Shown here one piece after another: positions 35,144-44,388 of a stretch of DNA of 49,842 nucleotides (the first letter of the stretch is position 1; each line of letters opens with the position of its first letter). Below the pieces are notes generated by a model. That model was given only the letters and a program-made list of their open reading frames with translations. It ran no database searches and was not told where the DNA came from. Source of the stretch: Balneolales bacterium (GTDB lineage Bacteria; Bacteroidota; Rhodothermia; Balneolales; Natronogracilivirgulaceae). The stretch covers positions 1-49,842 of the forward strand of contig SLNO01000089.1 in assembly GCA_007132975.1 (NCBI GenBank), in the 5' to 3' direction. The translations under genes were made by a program, and so were the position numbers.

Positions 35144-35487
35144 GGAATATCGGCTTTTAAGGTTTCGGGATCGTTGAATGCAATGGTAAAACCAGTTCAG
35201 GATGCGCGAACATTACTTCAGGAAGCACCCTGCCTGCCATAATAATGAACGAGGGCACCGCTTATTTTACGTGCCGCGCAATCCTGTCCACTTGTAACCA
35301 CAACCCCCATTCAATCATGAGCGGACAGTAACCGTCCAGAAATATACCACTGAGAAAGATACCGCGCTGAAAGATACCGCTTGGATACAAGTCGTTCATA
35401 GACAATCTGCCCTTGCACAAACCGGCACTGAACCGTACCGCTGTAGACCGTATTTCAACATACTCAGTGCGATCCTTGGACAGGATC
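35144..35487. other. Intergenic region between rtcB and metK
   Basis: This is 344 bp, not AT-rich. It contains a 12-bp direct repeat, GAAAGATACCGC, at 35354-35365 and 35369-35380. No hairpin-plus-T tract for metK and no consensus -7 box for rtcB were found. No gene is supported. Confidence 0.5.
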
Positions 35488-36627
35488 CTAAACGCCGGCC
35501 TGTTCTTTCAGTTTGTCGGCATAATCCAGTTTTTCCCAAGGGAACTCATCCCGCCCAAAATGTCCGTAAGCTGCTGTTTTTCGGAAAATAGGCTTGCGGA
35601 GATCGAATCTGCGGATGATCCCGTCGGGCGTACAGTCGAAATTCTTTTTGACCAGGTCTTCCAGTTTTCTGTCGCTGATCTTGCCGGTTCCGAAAGTTTT
35701 TACATTAACAGATACCGGTTCGGCAATACCAATGGCATATGCCAGCTGGATAAGGCACTCGTCCGCAATGCCGGCGGCCACGATGTTCTTGGCGATGTGC
35801 CGCGCGGCATAGGCTGCGCTACGGTCTACTTTGGAGGCGTCCTTACCGGAGAAAGCCCCGCCGCCGTGGGCCCCGCGTCCGCCATACGTATCCACAATGA
35901 TTTTGCGTCCGGTCAGCCCGGTATCGCCATGCGGTCCGCCAATCACGAATTTTCCAGTGGGGTTGACGTGCAGGATGGTGTTGTCATCCATCAACTCTTT
36001 CGGGATCACGCGGGGGAGTAGGTGTTTGCGCACATCCTCCCGGATCTTCTCCTGCTCAACCTCTTCGTCGTGCTGTGTGGAAACCACGATGGTATGCACA
36101 CGCACGGGCTTGTTGTGTTCGTCGTATTCGACGGTCACCTGGCTTTTGCTGTCCGGGCGCAGGTAGGGCATCTCTTTTGTGTTCTTGCGGATGTCGGCCA
36201 GTTCGCGCACAAGGTCGTGGGAAAACTGCAGCGCCATGGGCATGTACGTGGAGGTTTCATTGGTGGCGTAGCCGAACATCATTCCCTGGTCGCCCGCACC
36301 CAGCCGATCCACACCCATGGCAATATCGGGACTCTGCTGGTGGATGGTGACCATGACGCCGCAGGAGTCGGCATCAAAGCGGTAGCCGGGTTTCGTGTAG
36401 CCGATATCGCGGATCACATTTCGGGCTACTTCCTGGACATCAACGTAGGCCTGAGTGGTTACCTCGCCGGAGACCACGACAAGCCCCGTAGTTACAAGTG
36501 TCTCAACGGCAACGCGTGAATTGGGGTCCTGGGAGAGCATGGCGTCCAGGATGGCATCGGAAATCTGGTCAGACACCTTGTCGGGGTGTCCCTCTGATAC
36601 AGATTCGGAGGTAAAGAGATATTTCAT
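35488..36627 (-). CDS. metK: S-adenosylmethionine synthetase
   Basis: The product has 379 residues. The N-terminal ATP/Mg motif is [17 protein letters not shown]; other blocks are [12 protein letters not shown], the P-loop [15 protein letters not shown], and [16 protein letters not shown]. It makes SAM from methionine and ATP. The start ATG is followed by a standard N-terminus ([15 protein letters not shown]) and has no Shine-Dalgarno, but shares the A/T-rich pre-start sequence found before trhA. Its leader of about 140 nt contains the conserved structured element, and a near-consensus Bacteroidota promoter lies upstream. The gene appears monocistronic; ahcY and met genes are not adjacent. 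Confidence 0.97.
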   Translation of the reverse strand: MKYLFTSESVSEGHPDKVSDQISDAILDAMLSQDPNSRVAVETLVTTGLVVVSGEVTTQAYVDVQEVARNVIRDIGYTKPGYRFDADSCGVMVTIHQQSPDIAMGVDRLGAGDQGMMFGYATNETSTYMPMALQFSHDLVRELADIRKNTKEMPYLRPDSKSQVTVEYDEHNKPVRVHTIVVSTQHDEEVEQEKIREDVRKHLLPRVIPKELMDDNTILHVNPTGKFVIGGPHGDTGLTGRKIIVDTYGGRGAHGGGAFSGKDASKVDRSAAYAARHIAKNIVAAGIADECLIQLAYAIGIAEPVSVNVKTFGTGKISDRKLEDLVKKNFDCTPDGIIRRFDLRKPIFRKTAAYGHFGRDEFPWEKLDYADKLKEQAGV

Positions 36628-36650
36628 GTGTTTAAAATTTTCGATTCACA

Positions 36651-36727
36651 AGGTCACATAGAATGTCCATGACGTTTTTAATCATACAACTGCGCGACCG
36701 GAGCCATGCCAGTCATGGACATTTCAT
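36651..36727 (-). promoter_or_regulatory. Conserved structured leader element, copy 2 (metK leader), candidate riboswitch
   Basis: On the minus strand a 12-bp perfect stem (arms 36662-36673 and 36712-36723) closes a 38-nt loop. Loop bases 36693-36699 pair with bases 36652-36658 beyond the stem to make a 7-bp pseudoknot with two G-U wobbles. Copy 1 has A-U pairs at those two positions, so the change preserves pairing on this strand only. A small hairpin (3 bp) inside the loop also survives a C-to-U change. The element ends 23 nt before the metK ATG. The SAM-binding cores I know (SAM-I, SAM-II, SAM-III) are not recognisable. Ligand and mechanism are inference. Confidence 0.7.
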
Positions 36728-36774
36728 TGTAATATTGTGCTGGAGCAGATCTGTTAGCAGTTTTTCGTAGCTGG

Positions 36775-36805
36775 CAAATATACGAAAAAAAGCGGAAGCT
36801 TCAGA
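36775..36805 (-). promoter_or_regulatory. metK promoter of the Bacteroidota type
   Basis: Reading the minus strand, TCTG (36805-36802), a spacer of exactly 19 bp and TATATTTG (36782-36775) fit TTTG-N19-TAnnTTTG with one mismatch. Transcription would begin roughly at 36768, giving a leader of about 140 nt that contains the whole conserved element before metK. Confidence 0.7.
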
Positions 36806-36846
36806 AGCCGTGATCGTCCGGTCCGGCACAGGTATAAAAAGGGGGG

Positions 36847-37884
36847 TCAGCTGCCGCCGGAAAAAAGATCGTTGCCGGCCGGACCCTTGCCCGATGCCGG
36901 CGAGGGCACGCCAAGGTATTCGAAGGCCTTGAGCGTGGTCACGCGCCCTTTCGGGGTTCTCTGCAGGAAGCCCTCCTGAATAAGGAATGGCTCATACACC
37001 TCTTCAATGGTGCCCTTGTCCTCGCCAACGGCTACGGCCAGGGTGCCGAGCCCGACAGGGCCGCCGCGGTAGTTCTCGATGATGCTGGTCAGGATACGGA
37101 TATCCATATCATCCAGACCTCGCGGATCCACATCCAGCGCGTTGAGCGCCTTGTCAGCGATTTTTTCATCTATTTCCGTCTTTTCTTCTACCTCGGCAAA
37201 GTCCCGTGTGCGCCGGAGCAGGCGGTTGACGATCCGGGGCGTGCCGCGGCTGCGACGCGCCAGCTCATAGGCGCCGGCATCGGTGATGGGGAGGCCCAGG
37301 ATGCCGGCCGAACGGGTGGCGATTCGCTGCAGCAACTCCACGCCGTAATAGTCGAGCCGCAGATCGATACCGAAACGTGCGCGAAGCGGCGAGGTAAGCA
37401 GGCCCTTGCGCGTGGTTGCGCCGATGAGCGTGAAGGGCATAAGGTCGATCTGCACGCTTCGGGCACTCGGACCGGAGTCAATCACAATATCCAGCTTAAA
37501 ATCCTCCATGGCCGAGTAGAGGTACTCCTCCACAACGGGATTGAGCCGGTGGATCTCATCGATGAACAGCACATCACCCCGCTCCAGGTTGGTCAGCATG
37601 CCGGCCAGGTCGCCGGGCTTTTCCAGCACGGGTCCCGTCGTCGGCTTGATCTGAACCCCCATTTCATGCGCTATGATATAGGCGAGTGTGGTTTTGCCCA
37701 GGCCAGGCGGGCCGGACAGGATCACATGGTCCAGGGCGTCACCCCGTTTGCGGGCGGCCTTGATGAACACCTCCAGGTTGGAGATAATCTTGTGCTGGCC
37801 GATAAACTCCTGCAGCCTGGAGGGACGGATATGCTGTTCGAATCCGGGATCATGGTCGGATGCATTCAACAGGGGATTTGCCAC
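36847..37884 (-). CDS. ruvB: Holliday junction branch-migration DNA helicase RuvB
   Basis: The product has 345 residues from the GTG at 37884, which gives the usual start [10 protein letters not shown]; the frame is open to a TTG at 37950, but the extra residues are not RuvB-like. It has Walker [12 protein letters not shown], Walker [12 protein letters not shown], sensor [15 protein letters not shown], the Arg-finger region LRARFG and the C-terminal winged helix ([23 protein letters not shown] in parts). It works as a hexamer with RuvA to drive branch migration. ruvA and ruvC are not adjacent. The metK promoter lies just past its stop. Confidence 0.95.
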   Translation of the reverse strand: MANPLLNASDHDPGFEQHIRPSRLQEFIGQHKIISNLEVFIKAARKRGDALDHVILSGPPGLGKTTLAYIIAHEMGVQIKPTTGPVLEKPGDLAGMLTNLERGDVLFIDEIHRLNPVVEEYLYSAMEDFKLDIVIDSGPSARSVQIDLMPFTLIGATTRKGLLTSPLRARFGIDLRLDYYGVELLQRIATRSAGILGLPITDAGAYELARRSRGTPRIVNRLLRRTRDFAEVEEKTEIDEKIADKALNALDVDPRGLDDMDIRILTSIIENYRGGPVGLGTLAVAVGEDKGTIEEVYEPFLIQEGFLQRTPKGRVTTLKAFEYLGVPSPASGKGPAGNDLFSGGS

Positions 37885-38066
37885 AACAAAGATGGGGTTT
37901 GTGGTGATGGATTTGGCAGACCATCCAAAATACACAGCGGAAGGGGACAATTGCCAAAAAACGTTTTACATTACAACAGGAGGCACGCTGCCGGCGTCGG
38001 CTTCCGGGAACAGATCCAGGTAGCAATCACACCAAAGGGGACACCCCCACTAATCTGCAGAACACG

Positions 38067-40235
38067 ATGAGCAAAAAGGAGCTGAAGGAAAAAGCAAGAA
38101 TTGCAGGAAGCGCAGAAGGCAGGACGCCCGACCCGGACCTGTTTCACAACTACGAACTCAGCTTGCTGCAGTTCAATGCCCGGGTCCTGGATGAAGCTCT
38201 CAAGGAGCGCAATCCTTTGCTGGAGCGCGTCAAGTTTATCGGCATTGTGTGCAGCAACCTGGATGAATTTTACCAGAAAAGGGTGGGTGGGCTCAAAAGG
38301 CAGGTCGAGGCCGGGGTGTACAAACTTACCGTGGATGGGCTGACTCCGAAAAAACAGCTGAAAAAAATCAGGAAGGTGATCCGCAAAATGGATAAAACCA
38401 TCCAGAAATGCCTTTTTGGGGATCTGCTACCTGCCCTCGCCGGGCACGGGCTCCATTTTCGGCGCTATGGCGATCTGAATGCGGACCAGAAAAAAGCGGC
38501 TGATGACTATTACTTCAAACAGGTCTATCCACTGCTGACGCCGCTAGCCATAGACCATTCGCACCCGTTTCCGTTCATATCCAACAAAAGCCTGTCGCTG
38601 GCTGTGGAGCTGGAGAACTTCGCCTCCGGGGGCGCTCTGTTTGCCAGGGTGAAGATTCCATCAAATCTGAGCCGCTGGATTGCTCTGCCGGAACAGGGCG
38701 GGGGAGTTGCGGTGGTGCTTATAGAGGATGTGATACGGAACCACCTGGATCACATTTTTCCGGGTGCCAGGGTGCTGTCTTCGCATGTTTTCCGCGTGAC
38801 TCGCAATGCCGATATCAGCCGCAATGAGGAAGAAGCGGAAGATTTGCTGGAAATGATTGAAGAAGAGCTGCGGGAACGTCGGTTTGCGGAGATCGTACGG
38901 GTGGAGATGGAGGAGGATATGCCGGACCATATCAAAGCCATGATCCTCAACAACCTCAAACTCTCGGAAGAGGATGTTTATGAGACGGATAATCCGCTGG
39001 GCATGGCTGATGCGGCGGAGCTTCACGGACTGGAAGGTTTTGACAAGCTGCGATACAGTACGTGGACGCCGGTTCCGCACCCGGCTTTTCGTCATGAAGG
39101 GACGGATGAGCCGGAATCGATCTTTGACATCATCAAGCGGGGGGATGTTCTTGTCCACCATCCCTATCACAGCTTTTCGACTTCTGTAGAGCGGTTTGTA
39201 AGGGAGGCGGCGGACGATCCGGATGTGATGGCGATAAAGCAGACCATATACCGAACCTCCGATGACTCACCGCACCTTCATTCGCTCATTCGGGCGGCAG
39301 AGCGCGGAAAGCAGGTGGCTATTCTTGTGGAGCTCAAGGCAAGGTTCGATGAGAAGAGGAATATTGAGTGGGCGCAGAGGCTTGAAAAAGCCGGTGTGCA
39401 CGTGGCCTATGGACTGTCCGGGCTCAAGATCCACTCCAAGCTGACTGTGGTCGTAAGGAAGGAAGAAGACGGCATTCGCCGCTACGTGCACATTGGTACG
39501 GGCAACTATCATCCAGGAACCGCCCGGCTTTACGTCGACCTGGGTCTTTTTACCTGCGATCCGGAGATCGGCGCCGATGCCTCGGACCTGTTCAACCTGC
39601 TGACCGGATTCTCTCCAGGCCAGAAATATAAAAAGCTGGTGGTGGCGCCCAGGTTTCTGAGAGACCGGATGATTTCCCACGTCCGTTTTGAGAAGGAGCA
39701 GGCGCGCGCCGGATATGAGGCTCGCATCATAGCAAAAATGAACAGCCTTGAGGACCCGGAAATGATTGAGGAGCTGTATGATGCCGCCCGCAGCGGAGTC
39801 CGGATCGACCTCATCGTGCGCGGGGTTTGTCGCCTGCGGACCGGGGTCAAGGATACCGGGAGGAATATTACCGTTCATTCCATCATCGGGCGCTATCTCG
39901 AACACTCGCGCATTTATTTCTTCCACAACGGCGGGGAGAACAGATACTACATCGGTTCGGCAGACTGGATGCGCAGGAATCTGGATAAGAGGGTGGAGGT
40001 GCTCTTACCCGTGGCTTCTGAGGCCATCAGGGAATACCTGGCATTTGTTATGGAGACTTATTTGAGCGACAACACCCAGCGATGGATTCTTCAGCCGGAT
40101 GGAGACTATGAGCGTTGTGATCCTGGAATGGACGAATCAGGAAAAGAGCATCCGAACAAGGGTGCCCACCACGTGTTCATGGAACATACGGCAGCTGGAA
40201 GCGGCCCTGTTCCGGCTTCGGGAATTTCCGATTAG
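38067..40235 (+). CDS. ppk1: Polyphosphate kinase 1
   Basis: The product has 722 residues. Domains follow the PPK1 plan: N-terminal ELSLLQFNARVLDEAL and GIVCSNLDEFYQKRVGGLK, then two PLD-like catalytic domains. The phosphorylated histidine is H456 in GLKIHSKLT, and the second active-site histidine is H620 in SRIYFFHNGG. It polymerises the gamma-phosphate of ATP into polyphosphate and works in reverse. The C-terminal tail of about 30 residues is variable. The stop overlaps the end of the convergent TPR-protein gene by 4 bp. No exopolyphosphatase (ppx) is adjacent. Confidence 0.96.
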   Translation: MSKKELKEKARIAGSAEGRTPDPDLFHNYELSLLQFNARVLDEALKERNPLLERVKFIGIVCSNLDEFYQKRVGGLKRQVEAGVYKLTVDGLTPKKQLKKIRKVIRKMDKTIQKCLFGDLLPALAGHGLHFRRYGDLNADQKKAADDYYFKQVYPLLTPLAIDHSHPFPFISNKSLSLAVELENFASGGALFARVKIPSNLSRWIALPEQGGGVAVVLIEDVIRNHLDHIFPGARVLSSHVFRVTRNADISRNEEEAEDLLEMIEEELRERRFAEIVRVEMEEDMPDHIKAMILNNLKLSEEDVYETDNPLGMADAAELHGLEGFDKLRYSTWTPVPHPAFRHEGTDEPESIFDIIKRGDVLVHHPYHSFSTSVERFVREAADDPDVMAIKQTIYRTSDDSPHLHSLIRAAERGKQVAILVELKARFDEKRNIEWAQRLEKAGVHVAYGLSGLKIHSKLTVVVRKEEDGIRRYVHIGTGNYHPGTARLYVDLGLFTCDPEIGADASDLFNLLTGFSPGQKYKKLVVAPRFLRDRMISHVRFEKEQARAGYEARIIAKMNSLEDPEMIEELYDAARSGVRIDLIVRGVCRLRTGVKDTGRNITVHSIIGRYLEHSRIYFFHNGGENRYYIGSADWMRRNLDKRVEVLLPVASEAIREYLAFVMETYLSDNTQRWILQPDGDYERCDPGMDESGKEHPNKGAHHVFMEHTAAGSGPVPASGISD

Positions 40236-41038
40236 TAGTCTTTTTGCATGACATAGCGGATTTTCCTGAGCAGATTGATGGCGTCGTTTCGATAGAATAT
40301 GGATTGTTCCATGGTGCGGTTGCCGGCTTCCCATGCAAGTTCGAGATCTCCGGCGGCTACAAAGCTGTTGGTCTTAAACCAGTTGCACGATCCGGTACGC
40401 CCGGGTTCTTCAAATATTTTGGTACAATCTACGTCCCGGAAAAACCCGGCGGATACGGAGTAATTACCGGCGTTGTAGTGCACTACAGCCAGATTGAAGC
40501 GGATCCAGCTGAGACCGGGCTCGCCATGCCCGGCCAGCATTTCATACTCAGATATCGCCGCATCCAGATTTCCCGAGATCGACAAAAGGTATGCGCGGTA
40601 AAGCCCCTTCTCCAACTCCGTCAAGTTATCAGTCGTAGAGCGGGACACATCGGGTGATATAAGATGTGTCGGGTTGATCTTCGCAATGGCGGGGGTCAAC
40701 TCGGTTTCCACAGGGGACCGAAACAGGTTTAGGAGCAGCGAAAGTAGGAATACAGCAGCCAGGGCACCCACCCATGGTGCTGAGTTTACCCTGCCACCGC
40801 CAAGCCAGGTTCTATCGGTCTCGTTGTCTTCAGAATAGAAATCATGTCCTTTTTCAAGTTTATTACGAAAATCCGGAACATCAACTTTTTTCAAGGCTGC
40901 CTGGGTCTCAAGCAGGGGAAAATCTTCAGGGTGCTGCATGAAATGAACCCACAACGCATCCACTTGCGAGCTGTCCAGATTTCCATTAAGGTAATCATCA
41001 ATAACTTGTGTGATATCCGTAGTACGATCGTTTTGCAT
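40232..41038 (-). CDS. Membrane protein with periplasmic TPR-like repeats, possible anti-sigma partner
   Basis: The product has 268 residues. The cytoplasmic N-terminal part of about 85 residues is acidic and helical (ITQVIDDYLNGNLDSSQVDALW), like the sigma-binding part of anti-sigma proteins. One transmembrane helix follows (PWVGALAAVFLLSLLLNLF, near 88-106). The extracytoplasmic part has helix pairs with TPR-like sequence (GLYRAYLLSISGNLDAAISEYEML, FNLAVVHYNAGNYSVSAGFF). It lies 60 bp downstream of a sigma-factor gene on the same strand. The layout suggests a membrane regulator of that sigma factor; no known anti-sigma zinc motif is present. The overlap with ppk1 is 4 bp. Confidence 0.65.
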   Translation of the reverse strand: MQNDRTTDITQVIDDYLNGNLDSSQVDALWVHFMQHPEDFPLLETQAALKKVDVPDFRNKLEKGHDFYSEDNETDRTWLGGGRVNSAPWVGALAAVFLLSLLLNLFRSPVETELTPAIAKINPTHLISPDVSRSTTDNLTELEKGLYRAYLLSISGNLDAAISEYEMLAGHGEPGLSWIRFNLAVVHYNAGNYSVSAGFFRDVDCTKIFEEPGRTGSCNWFKTNSFVAAGDLELAWEAGNRTMEQSIFYRNDAINLLRKIRYVMQKDY

Positions 41039-41098
41039 ATCAGGGCAATGTTTGGAAATATTTACTTATAAGAGCAGGATCGAAGACATTCCTTACAA

Positions 41099-41644
41099 TC
41101 ATTGGTTGATTTTTTTTTGAATGCACTCGCTGAGCTTTTTTACGATCCGATGCCGTCTGATCCACACATTGTTTACCGAGATGTTGAAATGGCGGGCAAC
41201 GGCGCCGCTTCGGGCCTCGGGGTGTTCCAGCCAGTATAGGATGAACTCGCGGGATGAGTCATCCAGGCCGGCCATACATGCCTGAAGGGCTTTTTTCCTC
41301 TCCTCGGTCACAAGAAGGTCAACTTGTTCCTCGACGGGGACATAACGCTCGATATTGTCCTGAAGGTTGTTCCTCTCCCGATCGTGGCGAATACGCATAT
41401 ACCTGTTTTTTGCACTTTGAAGCAGGTAGGTAAAAAGACTATCGGTGTTGCGAATGGCACCCTTGCGCAGGCGCTCCATGGTCATTACCAGGGCGTGCTG
41501 GGCACACTCCTGGGCGTCCTGGTAGTCCGCCCTCATGGTCGTACTCAGATACCTGCAAAGAATCTGAAACGCTTCGGTATAAAGAGCCTCGTGCTCCTTA
41601 GAATCTCCGTTGTTGAGCGCCTCCGCCAACTTTTCGTAATCCAT
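41099..41644 (-). CDS. Sigma-70 family (ECF-like) RNA polymerase sigma factor
   Basis: The product has 181 residues. Region 2-like sequence is YQDAQECAQHALVMTMERLRKG and LFTYLLQSAKNRYMRI; region 4-like sequence is ARSGAVARHFNISVNNVWIRRHRIVKKLSECI, with a helix-turn-helix whose turn is NISVNNVW. Region 2.3-2.4 is divergent from standard ECF factors, so it probably belongs to a lineage-specific group. The membrane TPR protein gene follows 60 bp later, forming a likely sigma/regulator pair. The promoter set it uses is unknown. Confidence 0.8.
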   Translation of the reverse strand: MDYEKLAEALNNGDSKEHEALYTEAFQILCRYLSTTMRADYQDAQECAQHALVMTMERLRKGAIRNTDSLFTYLLQSAKNRYMRIRHDRERNNLQDNIERYVPVEEQVDLLVTEERKKALQACMAGLDDSSREFILYWLEHPEARSGAVARHFNISVNNVWIRRHRIVKKLSECIQKKINQ

Positions 41645-41859
41645 ACGAATTCCTCTGATTCAAGTGATAAGACCACCCCGCCCTTGATGCGGCATGATAC
41701 CGCCCACGGTACTGCAACAAAAAGAAACATCATGATGAAACAACTGTCAATAACCCGGCACAGATTGGGGGCAATCTCTTCGGGTACCGTATAAAATAAC
41801 AAACCTTCCACGCATGATGTTGAAAAAAAAGTTATTTTCTCCCAAAAGTTTCCATTTTT

Positions 41860-42621
41860 ATGTATCGTGTACAGCTTCAAAACTTTGAAGGGCCCCTCGA
41901 CCTGCTGCTTTTTTTTATAAAGCGAGACGAGCTGGATATCTACGACATCCCCATATCCTACATAACCGAGCAGTTCCTCGAGTATATCAGGTTTCTGGAA
42001 GAACTGGACCTGGGAGTCGCAAGTGAATTCATTTACATGGCCAGCACGCTCATGGCCATCAAGGCCCGCATGATGCTGCCGGAGCCAGAGACGGACGAAG
42101 ATGACCATCCCGAGGACGATCCCCGCTACGAACTGGTACAGGCTCTGCTGGAATACAAGAGGTACAAGGAAGTGGCGGAGGAGATGACCCTGCTCGACAA
42201 AAAAGCGAGGAACTCCTATACCCGCGGCTACACGGAACCCGATGAGGTGGAGCACGAGCAGAAAGGCGAGGCGCTTCGCGAAGTAACCATGATCGACATT
42301 ATGGCGGCTTTCAAGAACGTCATGAAATCGGTTACGGAAGTCCAGTATCATGATGTGCGCCGCATTGAAACCGATGTTGAAACACAATCCGACTATGTTA
42401 TCTCACACCTGCGCAGGCATGGAAAAAGTTCTTTTCAACAGATTTGCACCGGCCTTGCCACAAGAATCTATGTAATTGTCACGTTTTTGGCTATTCTTGA
42501 ACTTATCAAGGAGAGACAGGTGAAACTGCTCACTACCGGAAGCGACACGGAGTTCTACATTGAACTCTATACGCCCGAAGAGCTGTTGGGTTCCGGAAAA
42601 AGCAAAAAAAGCACATCCTGA
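41860..42621 (+). CDS. scpA: Segregation and condensation protein A
   Basis: The product has 253 residues. The N-terminal MYRVQLQNFEGPLDLLLFFIKRDELDIYDIPI (in parts) is the classical ScpA kleisin start; an acidic linker follows (ETDEDDHPEDDP), then the C-terminal winged-helix part ending in LKLVKLLTTG-like sequence. ScpA bridges SMC heads with ScpB in chromosome condensation. scpB and smc are not in the window. The stop is followed 4 bp later by the start of the M28 peptidase gene. Confidence 0.93.
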   Translation: MYRVQLQNFEGPLDLLLFFIKRDELDIYDIPISYITEQFLEYIRFLEELDLGVASEFIYMASTLMAIKARMMLPEPETDEDDHPEDDPRYELVQALLEYKRYKEVAEEMTLLDKKARNSYTRGYTEPDEVEHEQKGEALREVTMIDIMAAFKNVMKSVTEVQYHDVRRIETDVETQSDYVISHLRRHGKSSFQQICTGLATRIYVIVTFLAILELIKERQVKLLTTGSDTEFYIELYTPEELLGSGKSKKSTS

Positions 42622-42625
42622 CTAC

Positions 42626-44314
42626 ATGACCAGACAAAAATTTGATTTTACCGGGGCGATGCTGTTCCTGGCCTTGCTTTGCACGGCAGCCTGCGCCACC
42701 TCGGCCGAAACACCTGCACCCCGGCCCGCGACCGCGATCATTGTACCCGATGGCAGCAGTCCGGAAACTTTCGTCGAATCAGCCTTTCTGGTCGAAACGG
42801 TTGCGGTACTGGCATCCGATTCGCTTGAAGGCCGCGGAACCGGACAGCCCGGCTCAACCATGACGGCCGATTTCCTGGCCGCCTTCTATCGCGATATCAG
42901 CTTCTCGGCGGGCGGCTCAGAGCTGCTGCGCCAGCCGTTCACCCTGGAGGGGCTTTTCTGGGACGAGGTCTCTTATGACGTGTATCGGGTGGAGGGGACG
43001 GACACCCTCTTTTTCTCCCGGTCCCATCTCGAAAAAGGCGGCAACGCCCGCTTTTTTCCCATAATGGATGGCGCCCGCGACCATGACGCCCCCATCGTGT
43101 TTGCGGGACATGCGATCTTCGATGAGGGCGATGCCATCTCCCGCAATATCGCCGCAACGCTGGAAAACAACTGGGTAATGGTTTTTGAGCCCGGCCCGGA
43201 TGACGAAAGAACCCGGACAGACCTGATCCGCCACCTTACGAGGCGCTATCGGGCGCAGGGTGTGATATTTATCCCCAAAGAGGATGCGGAACAGTGGGAG
43301 GAACGCGCTCATGCCATGAGCCGCCAGCTCGAGCGCCCAAGGATGATCCGCCGGCCGGGCGGGAGGTTTCGCGCATCGGAGTTCAACCCTGGCATCGCGG
43401 TCTCCATCCACCCGGAACTGGCTCTTGGCATGCTTGGCCTCGCCCGCCCCGAGCAGCTCGACAGCGTACGTGTCAGCTGGCAGGGGGATGTGTCGGGTCC
43501 CGTCCCCGAGCACACCGGCTTCCGGTTCCGCAACAGCCCCGTGCTCAACAACCGGTCATTTGAAGAAGAAAACATCGCCTTTGTGATTCCCGGAGCGGAT
43601 GAACAGCTCTCGCGCGAAGCCATTGTCCTCACGGCGCACTATGACCATATGGGGCTGGGACAGCCGGACGACCATGACGACATCGTTTACAGCGGGGCGG
43701 ATGACAATGCCAGCGGCACGGCCGTGCTCATGCAGGTTGCCAGAGCCTTCCGGGATCTTGCGGAAGAAGGCTACCGCCCCTCGCGCACCCTGGTTTTCCT
43801 CCACGTTGCCGCAGAGGAGTGGGGGTTGTTTGGATCCCGTTATTTCGTCGAAAACCCGCTTTTTCCTGACTTGGAGATCGTCACCAATATCAACGTTGAT
43901 ATGGTGGGGTTTGTGGATAACATTTACGCGGAGCGGGACGATCAGGACTATGTCTACCTGATTGGCGCAGGCATGGTCTCGTCCCTGCTGGAAGAGCTGG
44001 TACTGAAAGCCAATGAAGCCACATACGGACTGATCCTGGACGAACATTACAACGACACATCACACCGCCTGCAACTCTACAGAAGGAGCGACCACTGGCC
44101 ATTCGCGGAACGTAACATCCCCTTCGTCTTCTTCTTTTCCGGGCTGCACGACCACTATCATCGTCCATCCGACACGGCTGACCGCATCGACGAGCGCCTT
44201 CTGGCCCAAAGGACAGGGCTGGTTGCGGAGCTGGTCTGGTATCTGGCGGAGACTCCCGCGCCTCCTGAAACCGACCGCAAGGAACTGGGCATTTCACAGG
44301 TCCCGTCGCGCTGA
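42626..44314 (+). CDS. Secreted M28-family zinc aminopeptidase, probable lipoprotein
   Basis: The product has 562 residues from the ATG at 42626; the frame extends upstream into scpA. A signal peptide with a possible lipobox ends LCTAAC. The metal-binding and catalytic blocks of M28 are present: TAHYDHMG (H338), SGADDNASG (D359/D360), AAEEWGLFGS (E397/E398), NVDMVG (D425) and LHDHYHRPSD (H512 region). A PA-domain-like region (about 100-250) precedes them. It should remove N-terminal residues from peptides outside the inner membrane. It lies 4 bp after scpA, so co-transcription is likely though no shared role is evident. Confidence 0.88.
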   Translation: MTRQKFDFTGAMLFLALLCTAACATSAETPAPRPATAIIVPDGSSPETFVESAFLVETVAVLASDSLEGRGTGQPGSTMTADFLAAFYRDISFSAGGSELLRQPFTLEGLFWDEVSYDVYRVEGTDTLFFSRSHLEKGGNARFFPIMDGARDHDAPIVFAGHAIFDEGDAISRNIAATLENNWVMVFEPGPDDERTRTDLIRHLTRRYRAQGVIFIPKEDAEQWEERAHAMSRQLERPRMIRRPGGRFRASEFNPGIAVSIHPELALGMLGLARPEQLDSVRVSWQGDVSGPVPEHTGFRFRNSPVLNNRSFEEENIAFVIPGADEQLSREAIVLTAHYDHMGLGQPDDHDDIVYSGADDNASGTAVLMQVARAFRDLAEEGYRPSRTLVFLHVAAEEWGLFGSRYFVENPLFPDLEIVTNINVDMVGFVDNIYAERDDQDYVYLIGAGMVSSLLEELVLKANEATYGLILDEHYNDTSHRLQLYRRSDHWPFAERNIPFVFFFSGLHDHYHRPSDTADRIDERLLAQRTGLVAELVWYLAETPAPPETDRKELGISQVPSR

Positions 44315-44388
44315 GGGCAAGCCGCCCAGCCTGTCCGGAGTATAAATAGTGGCAGAAACAGTGCTTCCAGGCGGTTGTTTATCGTTTA

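Noticed and set aside
35354..35380. Direct repeats GAAAGATACCGC as an array or iteron
   Set aside because: Only two units, no periodic spacing with others and no associated replication or CRISPR gene.
35413..36021. 202-residue open frame on the plus strand
   Set aside because: It lies entirely antisense to the well-supported metK and has no family features; a codon-bias shadow.
31919..36727. The repeated element near metK and trhA as an insertion-sequence remnant, MITE or terminator
   Set aside because: No target-site duplication or transposase trace is seen, both copies have the same orientation relative to a downstream gene, pairing is kept on one strand only, and there is no T-tract after the stem. 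Repeat status cannot be fully excluded from two copies.
36628..36846. SAM-I (S-box) riboswitch before metK
   Set aside because: No four-way-junction pattern, kink-turn or characteristic purine-rich core could be found; the element is a stem plus pseudoknot instead.
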